Assembly (NCBI GenBank): GCA_025800435.1
Contig: JAOXRV010000500.1
Location: forward strand, 1 to 5,879
Origin: Cellvibrionaceae bacterium
Lineage (GTDB): Bacteria > Pseudomonadota > Gammaproteobacteria > Pseudomonadales > Cellvibrionaceae
Direction of reading: 5' to 3'
DNA: 5,879 bases
Part shown: piece after piece, positions 1 to 5,383 of the stretch
Layout: every line of letters begins with the position of its first letter
Numbering within the stretch: the stretch's first letter is position 1
Notes under the pieces: generated by a model
The model's database searches: none
What the model was told of the DNA's origin: nothing
The model's input: only the letters and a program-made list of their open reading frames with translations
Position numbers and translations under genes: made by a program

Positions 1-1311
1 CTGTTTACGGTTTCGGCTATTTTGCTGTTGGATACCTTGGCTTCGGCCGCCTCGGTGGGGGTGTCGAGTATTTTTTGGTGGCTGTTTTTAGGCCTGCTGT
101 TTTTTGTGCCGTTTGGCTTAATCAGCGCCGAAATGGGTACCAGCTATCCGGAGCAGGGCGGGGTATACGCCTGGGTGCGCGATGCCTTTGGCAAGCGCTG
201 GGGCTCGCGCGTGTCTTGGGCCTATTGGGTGAACACCGCACTGTGGAACCCGGCCATCTTTATTTTATTTGCCGGGGTGTTTAAGCAGATGTTTGCACCA
301 GACCTGTCTTTGGCCTGGCAGATTGGTATCGGTATCGGTTTATCGTGGCTGGTGGTGTTAATTAATATCCTAACCCTAGATATCGGCACATGGGTGCCCA
401 ACCTGGGCGCCATTTTAAAAATAGTTATTTTTATCGCCCTAATATTTGGTGGCTTGGTGTATGTGCAAGAGCACGGCATGGCCAACGAGATCAGCCTGGC
501 AACCCTGGCGCCTAGCTGGGGCAGCAGCCTGGAATATATTCCAGCGATTGTTTACGGCATGTTGGGCTTTGAGTTAATGAGTGCCAGCAGCGATGAAATG
601 GAAAACCCCGCGCGGGATATACCCAAGGCTATCTTTTGGTCTGGCCTGATTATTTTAAGCTTTTACAGCCTTGGCACCTTCGGTGTGTTGGCCGCGGTGC
701 CAGTGGCAGATGTAAATTTGGTTGAAGGCTTGGTCGACACACTCAATCAGTTCTATGCCGGCTCGGCCTTGGGGGCGGGCTTTGTCACTGTGTTGGGCGT
801 GGCCGCTTTATACACCTTCTTTTCCAACGGCGTGACCTGGGCGCTGGGCTGTAACCGCGCCATGGCCGAGGCGGCCATTGAAGGCGAGATGCCCAAGCTG
901 CTGGGCTATGAGCACCCTCGCCACGGCACCCCGGTGGGCGCCGCGGTGGCCCTTGGGCTGGTGAGCACGGCGGTATTATTGCTGTACGGTTTAATGGCCA
1001 GCAGTAATGAGGATTTGTTTTGGTCGCTGTTTGCCTTTAGTGCCGTCATTTTCTTTTTGACCTATGTGGGGATGATGCTGGCGTTTTTGAAACTGCGCCG
1101 GGTCGATGCCGACAAACCCCGCCCCTTCCGCGCACCGGCGGGTATGGTGCTGGCACTGCTGTGCTTAAGTGTGATTGTGTTGTCGATTGTGCTATTTATC
1201 TATGTGCCCGGCGAGGGCATGCAGTGGCCGGTACTGATTGGTACGCTGGTAACTTTATTGCTTGGCGAGGGCTTATTGCGCTTGGCGGAGAGAGAGCAGA
1301 GCTTTAACTGA
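1..1311 (+). CDS. APC-superfamily amino acid permease, 5'-truncated
   Basis: Inner-membrane secondary transporter, probably for amino acids or a related organic cation. The frame is open to the first base of the window, so the true start lies upstream; a TTG at position 22 is only an internal leucine. The 436 visible residues are almost entirely hydrophobic, about 11-12 membrane spans, close to the usual 440-480 for the family, so only a short N-terminus is missing. Family marks, numbered from the first visible codon, are the EMGTSYPEQGG segment after the second span (44-54), GMLGFELMS (186-194) followed by the cytoplasmic DEMENPARDIPKAI loop (198-211), and the N-R-x-M-A segment after the eighth span. 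The SIFWW and WVNTALWNP stretches resemble the glutamate/GABA-antiporter-like branch. Substrate cannot be read from sequence. The gene converges on bamD and is unrelated to it functionally. Confidence 0.85.
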   Translation: MFTVSAILLLDTLASAASVGVSSIFWWLFLGLLFFVPFGLISAEMGTSYPEQGGVYAWVRDAFGKRWGSRVSWAYWVNTALWNPAIFILFAGVFKQMFAPDLSLAWQIGIGIGLSWLVVLINILTLDIGTWVPNLGAILKIVIFIALIFGGLVYVQEHGMANEISLATLAPSWGSSLEYIPAIVYGMLGFELMSASSDEMENPARDIPKAIFWSGLIILSFYSLGTFGVLAAVPVADVNLVEGLVDTLNQFYAGSALGAGFVTVLGVAALYTFFSNGVTWALGCNRAMAEAAIEGEMPKLLGYEHPRHGTPVGAAVALGLVSTAVLLLYGLMASSNEDLFWSLFAFSAVIFFLTYVGMMLAFLKLRRVDADKPRPFRAPAGMVLALLCLSVIVLSIVLFIYVPGEGMQWPVLIGTLVTLLLGEGLLRLAEREQSFN

Positions 1312-1325
1312 GGCTTGGTCTTGGT

Positions 1326-1357
1326 CTTGGGCTCGGGGCTTCGGTCCCGAGCCTAAG
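1326..1357 (+). other. UUCG-capped hairpin after the permease
   Basis: Fourteen nucleotides after the permease stop, 1326-1339 pairs with 1344-1357 around the tetraloop TTCG (1340-1343). The ten inner pairs are nearly all G-C with one G-T wobble, closed by C-G next to the loop, the exceptionally stable C(UUCG)G form. No T-run follows on either strand, so this is not a canonical intrinsic terminator. It more likely caps or protects the permease mRNA 3' end, or helps a factor-dependent stop. It is preceded by a short tandem CTTGGT repeat (1314-1331). Confidence 0.6.
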
Positions 1358-1419
1358 GGGAAAGAGCCTCAATGTCATTAGTATTTACGCGTTACAAAGC
1401 TGGAATACTGTTTATTGTA

Positions 1420-1531
1420 GAGGTTTGTGGTGGGGGGTAGTTTCTGGGGGCTTGGGAGCCATGGATGGCGGACGAGAGCCCCAGGGATGGGTTTATGCGT
1501 CCCCCAGGAACTACCCCCCACCACAAACCTC
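1420..1531. repeat. 112-bp palindromic element with 31-bp inverted arms
   Basis: Bases 1420-1450 and 1501-1531 are reverse complements over 31 positions with one difference (T1443 opposite G1508, which still pairs as a wobble in RNA). They enclose a 50-nt centre. The centre carries a small palindrome, GCCATGGATGGC (1458-1469), and a GAGCCCCAG block (1476-1484) that can compete with the right arm for pairing with the CTGGGGG end of the left arm. No credible reading frame or transposase is present; frames through it only reflect the symmetry. The arrangement resembles a short non-autonomous inverted-repeat element or a dispersed REP-like sequence in a convergent intergenic space. No clear target-site duplication is visible. 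Copy number in the genome is unknown from this window. Confidence 0.7.
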
Positions 1532-1546
1532 GGTATCGAAGCCAAG

Positions 1547-1605
1547 AAGCCAAACACTAAAAAGCCCGGTGTGCGATGCACACCGGGCTTTTTAGTGTTT
1601 GGCTT
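1547..1605. terminator. Bidirectional intrinsic terminator between permease and bamD
   Basis: A perfect 28-bp inverted repeat (1547-1574 with 1578-1605) has a 3-nt loop, GAT. The core GCCCGGTGTGC stem is flanked by AAAAA (1559-1563) on the left and TTTTT (1589-1593) on the right, so it gives a G+C-rich hairpin plus U-run in either direction. It ends 9 bp before the bamD stop codon on the other strand and serves both convergent genes. The palindrome extends well beyond the U-tract, which is longer than usual. Confidence 0.9.
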
Positions 1606-1613
1606 TGGTGTCG

Positions 1614-2627
1614 TTATTCAAACAAACCAAAGGTAATTACGTGGTACCAGGGCCGTGATTTGGCTTTGGGCTCGCTGTCTTTGCTGGCGGGGCGGGCGCC
1701 GTCTTGGTGGGCGGGGTTAAATACCTCGCGGCTGTCAAAGCCCGGTGGGTCTTGTTTATCCAAGAAGCCCAGGGTCAGCTTGCTCATCCAGCCGCGTTCG
1801 CCGCCATCGGCGCTGAACTGGTAATTAAAACCGCCATCATTAGCCAGTGCCGGGTGCTGGGGGTAGTTGTCGCGCAGAATCAGCAGGGTGGAGTCGGCCA
1901 GCTCCTGCATGCCCAGGGCGTGATAACCCTGAATCATTACCGCCAGGCCATCGGGTACGGCCGGGGTCTTCTGGAAGTTTTCAACCACATAGCGGCCACG
2001 GTTGGTGGCAGCCACCAGGGCGCCGCGCTTAAAGTAGTAGTTGGCCACGTGAATCTCGTAGCGGGCCAGCAGGTTGCGCAGGTAAATCATGCGCTTCTCC
2101 GCATCCGGGGCGTAGGGGCTCTCGGGGAAGCGGGCGATCAGCTGGGAGAAGTAGGCGAATGAATCGCGCGCACTGCCCGGGTCGCGCCGGGTGAGGTCGG
2201 TGGGCAAAAAGCGCTCAAATAGGCCGCGGCCCTCGTTAAAGGAGGCCAGGCCTTTCATATAATAGGCGTAGTCAACATTGCGGTGCTGGGGGTGCAGGCG
2301 AATAAACCGGTCTGCCGCTGCTGAAGCCGCTTCAAAATCGGAGTTTTTATAGTAGGAGAAGATCAGCTCCAGCTGGGCCTGCTCGGCGTACTTGCCGAAG
2401 GGGAAGTTTTCTTCAAGCGCCTGCAGGGTTTTATTGGCGCGATCCCACTGGCGCGCGTTGAGCAATTTTTGCGCGGCTTCGTAGTACTGTCGTTCGGTGT
2501 CAAATTCGGGGGCTTGCTCTTCTTCCTCGTCCTGAAAATAGGAGCAGGCACTTAGGGTTAGTGCCAACAGTAGGCTTAAGACCAGTTTGGCCCCTCGGGC
2601 GGGGTAGTTATACATTGTTAGGCTCAT
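1614..2627 (-). CDS. bamD: Outer membrane protein assembly factor BamD (lipoprotein)
   Basis: BamD is the essential lipoprotein of the BAM complex that, with BamA, folds beta-barrel proteins into the outer membrane from the periplasmic side. The 337-residue product opens with a lipoprotein signal peptide: basic RGAK, hydrophobic LVLSLLLALTL, then lipobox L-S-A-C with acylated Cys28. An acidic linker (DEEEEQ) follows, then tetratricopeptide-type helical repeats from about residue 43 to 260, including the typical YYEAAQKLL, FPFGKYAEQAQLEL, FIRLHPQHRNVDYAYYMKG and RFPESPYAPDAEKRM segments. It is about 90 residues longer than E. coli BamD and similar in size to Pseudomonas BamD; the extra part is a C-terminal tail carrying a duplicated W-x3-[LI]-T-[LF]-G motif. 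Start: the first ATG is used here, but Met5 (2615) is equally plausible and neither has a strong ribosome site. Divergent from rluD, as in E. coli. Confidence 0.95.
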   Translation of the reverse strand: MSLTMYNYPARGAKLVLSLLLALTLSACSYFQDEEEEQAPEFDTERQYYEAAQKLLNARQWDRANKTLQALEENFPFGKYAEQAQLELIFSYYKNSDFEAASAAADRFIRLHPQHRNVDYAYYMKGLASFNEGRGLFERFLPTDLTRRDPGSARDSFAYFSQLIARFPESPYAPDAEKRMIYLRNLLARYEIHVANYYFKRGALVAATNRGRYVVENFQKTPAVPDGLAVMIQGYHALGMQELADSTLLILRDNYPQHPALANDGGFNYQFSADGGERGWMSKLTLGFLDKQDPPGFDSREVFNPAHQDGARPASKDSEPKAKSRPWYHVITFGLFE

Positions 2628-2697
2628 TTGTGTTCTGTTTCTGACCGTTTATGTGTGATGGCGCTTGTGTAGACCGCGTCCCTAAAACCAAGCGTGT

Positions 2698-2726
2698 ATT
2701 TAACCACAAGGGCAAGCCAATACCAA
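2698..2726 (-). promoter_or_regulatory. Candidate sigma-70 promoter for bamD
   Basis: On the minus strand TTGGTA (2726-2721) and TTAAAT (2703-2698) are 17 bp apart, each matching four of six consensus positions. A TG sits one base upstream of the -10 hexamer, giving an extended -10 form. This would start transcription near 2690 with a leader of roughly 60 nt before bamD. It is the best match seen by eye in the divergent bamD/rluD spacer; nothing experimental supports it. Confidence 0.35.
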
Positions 2727-2871
2727 TCACAGCCCCCATAATAATCATAGGCCTAAACCGCCGTACTGGCGACTTGTTGAGCAGTGTGTAACTTTTTAGC
2801 AATAGGCCCTGCTAACAGCGTAGAATAGGAAAGCTTAACCAGTGGTAAAAACACCCAGGATTGACAGCGGA

Positions 2872-3903
2872 ATGAATGAAAATATCCCCGATGAGGCTGA
2901 ATCGGAGCTTTGGGACGACAGTGATACCGGCGCAGAGCCCATCAGCCAGTCGGTTGATGCAACAGCTGTGGTCAGCGAGCAGTACAGTGGCCAGCGCTTA
3001 GACCAGGTGGCGGCGCAGTTATTTGGCGGCTTCTCGCGCTCTAAATTACAGGCCTGGATCAAGGGCGGTGAGTTGACCGTTAACGGCGCCCCCGCCAAAA
3101 CCCGTGATAAGTTACTGGGCGGCGAAACCCTGGCGCTGAAGGCCGAGCTGGAGCAGCAGGGCGATTGGCAGGGCGAGGATATTCCCCTGGATATTGTCTA
3201 CGAAGACGCGGCGATTATTGTCTTAAACAAGCCCACCGGGCTGGTGGTGCACCCGGCGGCGGGCAACCGCACCGGCACCTTGTTAAACGCTTTATTGCAC
3301 CACTGCCCCGAGCTGATTAATGTGCCCCGGGCCGGCATTGTGCACCGTTTAGACAAGGACACCACCGGCCTGATGGTGGTGGCCAAAACCCTGCAAGCCC
3401 ACACCGATTTGGTGGCCCAGCTACAAGCGCGCTCGGTGGCGCGGGAGTACGAGGCGGTGGTGCAGGGCACCATGACCGGCGGCGGCCGGGTCGAGGCCAA
3501 TATTGGCCGCCACCCCCGCCAGCGTACCAAGATGGCGGTACTGCAATTTGGCGGCAAAGAGGCCATTACCCACTACCGCCTAGTGCAGCGTTTTAAGGCC
3601 CACACCCATATCCGCTTAAAGCTGGAAACCGGCCGCACCCACCAGATTCGGGTGCATATGGCCCATATCGGCTACCCCCTGGTGGGCGATGGGGCCTATG
3701 GTGGCCGCTTTAAAATCCCCAAGGGCATTGATAAACCCGCAGTAGAATTTTTGCGCAATTTTGGCCGCCAGGCCCTGCACGCGGCCCAGTTGGGTTTGAT
3801 CCACCCCGTCAGCGAAGACTATATGGAGTGGCAGGCGCCACTGCCCGAGGATTTTTGCGCCCTACTGGATGAGCTAAAACGGGTCGATAGCGAACTATTA
3901 TGA
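2872..3903 (+). CDS. rluD: 23S rRNA pseudouridine synthase RluD
   Basis: RluD converts the uridines of 23S rRNA helix 69 (1911, 1915, 1917 in E. coli numbering) to pseudouridine during 50S assembly. From the ATG chosen here the product is 343 residues. It contains an N-terminal S4 RNA-binding domain (about 38-90, GQRLDQVAAQLF to VNGAPAKTRDKLLGGE) and the RluA-family catalytic domain with HRLDKDTTGL, whose Asp161 is the catalytic nucleophile. LETGRTHQIRVHMA (251-264) and RQALHA (299-304) are further family motifs. The ATG at 2872 is preferred over an in-frame GTG at 2842 (353 residues): both have AGGA 11 nt upstream, but a TAGAAT -10-like hexamer at 2821-2826 would leave the GTG almost leaderless. 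An acidic stretch of about 30 residues precedes the S4 domain, longer than in E. coli. Translationally coupled to pgeF by ATGA. Confidence 0.95.
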   Translation: MNENIPDEAESELWDDSDTGAEPISQSVDATAVVSEQYSGQRLDQVAAQLFGGFSRSKLQAWIKGGELTVNGAPAKTRDKLLGGETLALKAELEQQGDWQGEDIPLDIVYEDAAIIVLNKPTGLVVHPAAGNRTGTLLNALLHHCPELINVPRAGIVHRLDKDTTGLMVVAKTLQAHTDLVAQLQARSVAREYEAVVQGTMTGGGRVEANIGRHPRQRTKMAVLQFGGKEAITHYRLVQRFKAHTHIRLKLETGRTHQIRVHMAHIGYPLVGDGAYGGRFKIPKGIDKPAVEFLRNFGRQALHAAQLGLIHPVSEDYMEWQAPLPEDFCALLDELKRVDSELL

Positions 3904-4664
3904 TTATTCAGCCCGATATTGCCCTGCCGCCCCAGCTTGGCATTGCCATCAGCAGCCGCCAGGGTGGCAGCAGTAGCGGCCCCTATCGGGGCAATAACCT
4001 GGCACTGCACGTAGGCGATGATGCCCAAGTAGTCGAGGCCAACCGGGCCGCCCTGTTGGCGAGCTTGGACGGTGCCAATGCCATTGCCTGGCTCAACCAG
4101 GTGCACGGCTTAGAGGTGGTAGCGGCCGAGCCCGGCCAGCTGCCCAATGCCGATGCCAGCCACAGTTGCGAGGCGGGGCTGGCCTGTGCGGTGATGACCG
4201 CCGATTGCCTGCCAGTGCTAATTTGGCGCCTGGATGGCAGCGCCGTGGCCGCGGCCCACGCCGGCTGGCGCGGCCTGGCCGGGGGCATTATCAGCCGCGC
4301 GCTCAAATCCATCTCCGCTGGGCCCGGCGATGTTGGGGTTTACCTGGGCCCCGCCATTGGCCAGCGCCACTTTGAAGTGGGAGTGGAGGTATTAGAGGCC
4401 TTTTTTGAATCGGCCCAAAGCGCCGCCCAGCTAGAGGCCATCAGCGCCGCCAGCCAGCCTTCCCTAAAGCAGCCGCTAAAATACCACCTAGACCTCTACC
4501 AGCTGGCTCGTGCCGAGCTGTCCGAATACGGTGTTACCGAGATCTACGGCGGCGACGCCTGCAGCTACAGCGATACCGAGCACTGCTACTCCCACCGCCG
4601 CGCCCAGGCCGAGGGCCTAGCCGCCACCGGGCGTATGGCCAGCTTGATCTGGCGCAAGGCTTAA
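3900..4664 (+). CDS. pgeF: Peptidoglycan editing factor / laccase-domain purine nucleoside phosphorylase
   Basis: Member of the YfiH/DUF152 family, once called multicopper polyphenol oxidases. Characterised members are zinc enzymes with purine nucleoside phosphorylase and adenosine deaminase activity. In E. coli the gene limits misincorporation of serine for alanine in peptidoglycan precursors. The 254-residue length is normal. The metal-binding triad is present: His69 in NQVHG, Cys103 in TADCLP and His120 in HAGWRG, followed by LGPAIG (149-154) and the C-terminal CYSHRR. The start ATG overlaps the rluD stop as ATGA, so the two are co-transcribed and coupled. The last nine codons, stop included, are repeated exactly 591 bp downstream beyond a toxin-antitoxin pair. 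In E. coli clpB follows directly; here a cassette intervenes. Confidence 0.95.
   Translation: MIIQPDIALPPQLGIAISSRQGGSSSGPYRGNNLALHVGDDAQVVEANRAALLASLDGANAIAWLNQVHGLEVVAAEPGQLPNADASHSCEAGLACAVMTADCLPVLIWRLDGSAVAAAHAGWRGLAGGIISRALKSISAGPGDVGVYLGPAIGQRHFEVGVEVLEAFFESAQSAAQLEAISAASQPSLKQPLKYHLDLYQLARAELSEYGVTEIYGGDACSYSDTEHCYSHRRAQAEGLAATGRMASLIWRKA
4638..4664 (+). repeat. 27-bp direct repeat, left copy (pgeF 3' end)
   Basis: This is the last nine codons of pgeF (ASLIWRKA plus stop), identical base for base to 5229-5255. It contains a short inverted repeat, GCCAG-6 nt-CTGGC (4638-4653). Together the two copies bracket the toxin-antitoxin genes. The identity ends immediately outside the 27 bp, apart from a looser upstream match described for the right-hand remnant. 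Confidence 0.9.
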
Positions 4665-4725
4665 GGGGCAGCAATAAGGGTGGTGATCGGCTAATATAGG
4701 TAAGACGGTGAATGATGGTGACGAT

Positions 4726-4914
4726 ATGCAAAGCGCTAAGCAAGAAGTTCAAGAAATGCTGGTAAACCTGCCAGACGACAGTACTTTTGAAGATATCCAG
4801 TACCACCTCTATGTGTTGGAGAAGGTTCGCAGAGGCGCTGATCGCCTGGAGTCTGAGGGCGGAATCAGCCAGGAAGACGCAGAAAGGCGAATGTCACGAT
4901 GGATTACCAAGTAA
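4726..4914 (+). CDS. Antitoxin of RelE/ParE-type toxin-antitoxin module
   Basis: Small acidic protein of 62 residues with the pattern EVQEMLVNLPDDSTFEDIQYHLYVLEKVRRG and a C-terminal SQEDAERRMSRW helix. The layout fits short helical antitoxins found directly upstream of ParE-like toxins. No ribbon-helix-helix, HTH or Phd/YefM DNA-binding motif is recognisable, so identity rests largely on context. The ATG at 4726 is chosen because GGTGA lies 4 nt upstream and the family pattern starts there; an in-frame GTG at 4708 (68 residues, AGG 7 nt upstream) is the alternative. The gene overlaps the toxin by 16 bp, the usual coupling that makes antitoxin first. Base composition is low: 25 G/C of 60 in 4741-4800 by hand count, against 42 of 60 in pgeF at 4561-4620, which suggests acquisition. 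Confidence 0.8.
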   Translation: MQSAKQEVQEMLVNLPDDSTFEDIQYHLYVLEKVRRGADRLESEGGISQEDAERRMSRWITK

Positions 4915-5207
4915 TCTGGTCACCCGAGGCGCTCGATGATATTGATGATATTGCCGAATATATAGCCAAAGATTCACCTTTGTATGCCCAGTCCACGGTG
5001 GAGCAGATGGTGCTGGCTTCACGCAGTTTAAGTCGTTTGCCAATGCGCGGACGGCGAGTCCCAGAGCTTAACGATGACAGCTACCGAGAGCATTTTATTG
5101 CCAGTTACCGAATGATCTACAGGGTATTGGAAACTGAAGTTCAGGTACTTGCGGTTATTCACGGTGCGCGACTGTTGGGATCCATAGAGCGCTTCGATAC
5201 CCCCTAG
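4899..5207 (+). CDS. Type II toxin, RelE/ParE family
   Basis: A 102-residue protein of the RelE/ParE toxin fold, near the usual 90-105. Recognisable parts are WSPEALDDIDDIAEYIAKDSP (helix 1, residues 7-27), a RLPMRGRRVPEL turn (46-57), the YREHFIASYRMIYRV strand block (62-76) with conserved Arg63, Arg71, Tyr74 and Arg75, and VLAVIHGARLL (83-93). The HGARLL ending and GRRVPE turn favour the ParE side, whose members poison DNA gyrase, rather than ribosome-dependent RelE mRNases; the target cannot be settled from sequence. The start overlaps the antitoxin by 16 bp, with AAAGG at 4883-4887. No terminator follows before the pgeF remnant and the clpB promoter. The reading frame appears intact. Confidence 0.9.
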   Translation: MDYQVIWSPEALDDIDDIAEYIAKDSPLYAQSTVEQMVLASRSLSRLPMRGRRVPELNDDSYREHFIASYRMIYRVLETEVQVLAVIHGARLLGSIERFDTP

Positions 5208-5255
5208 CGTTATTACGCCTACCGCCACGCCAGCTTGATCTGGCGCAAGGCTTAA
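5208..5255 (+). pseudogene. Degenerate remnant of the pgeF 3' end
   Basis: Directly after the toxin stop, the same frame reads RYYAYRHASLIWRKA then stop. The last nine codons are identical to those of pgeF. The preceding TAT TAC GCC TAC CGC C aligns with TGC TAC TCC CAC CGC C in pgeF (4584-4599; 11 of 16 bases), the CYSHRR motif region. Compared with pgeF, 12 codons between that motif and the ASLIWRKA tail are missing. It is therefore read as an internally deleted leftover of a pgeF C-terminus rather than a chance repeat. No start codon or ribosome site serves it. Confidence 0.65.
5229..5255 (+). repeat. 27-bp direct repeat, right copy
   Basis: Exact copy of 4638-4664, lying 12 bp before the clpB heat-shock -35 element. 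The interval from the base after the left copy to the end of this one (4665-5255) is 591 bp and holds nothing but the toxin-antitoxin genes, their leader and the remnant. No integrase or transposase is present. Confidence 0.9.
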
Positions 5256-5267
5256 ACACCTAAGCTA

Positions 5268-5294
5268 TTGAAATAATTCCCTTAAGCCCCACTT
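5268..5294 (+). promoter_or_regulatory. Sigma-32 (RpoH) heat-shock promoter of clpB
   Basis: TTGAAA (5268-5273) is followed after 13 bp by CCCCACTT (5287-5294). The RpoH consensus is CTTGAAA, 11-16 bp, CCCCATNT, so the -35 lacks only the leading C and the -10 differs at one specified position. Transcription would begin near 5301, giving a leader of about 100 nt. ClpB is a classic RpoH-regulon member, which supports the match. The promoter lies downstream of the repeat and cassette, so clpB control does not depend on the upstream operon. Confidence 0.8.
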
Positions 5295-5304
5295 TATTAT
5301 TAGC

Positions 5305-5383
5305 GGGGCAATCCCGATGCCCCTAGGAAAGGTTCACGCTCTGAATTGAGGTGGGCCCCATTCGGCAAGGCCATTGGCTTGCC
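5305..5383 (+). other. Structured 5' leader of clpB (two hairpins)
   Basis: Two stems lie between the predicted clpB transcription start and its ribosome site. The first pairs GGGGCA (5305-5310) with TGCCCC (5318-5323) over a 7-nt loop. The second pairs GGCAAG (5364-5369) with CTTGCC (5378-5383) and continues inside as CC/GG with one bulged G and loop ATT. The GAGGTGA ribosome site (5394-5400) is outside both stems, so no direct sequestration is evident. Function is unknown. Confidence 0.4.

Noticed and set aside
1417..1535. GTA on both sides of the palindromic element as a target-site duplication
   Set aside because: Only three bases, and offset by one base from the element end on the right; expected by chance.
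1378..1636. Overlapping short ORFs on both strands (67 and 69 codons) sharing a GFLVFGF-type peptide
   Set aside because: Both frames run through the palindromic element and the terminator, and their shared peptide is a consequence of the inverted symmetry. No ribosome sites or family resemblance.
1704..2162. 152-codon plus-strand ORF opposite bamD
   Set aside because: Shadow of bamD; the minus-strand product is a complete, recognisable BamD with signal peptide and lipobox.
2608..2802. Minus-strand 64-codon ORF with a hydrophobic segment upstream of bamD
   Set aside because: TTG start without a ribosome site, overlaps the bamD start out of frame and covers the candidate bamD promoter. Not convincing as a leader peptide.
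2774..2826. Possible rluD promoter hexamers (TTGTTG/TAGCAA, or TTAGCA with TAGAAT)
   Set aside because: The first pair matches the consensus in only half its positions; the second has a good -10 but a 19-bp spacer. Too weak to list as a feature.
5250..5265. GCTTA/TAAGC hairpin as a terminator for the toxin gene
   Set aside because: Only five mostly A-T pairs and no U-run after it.
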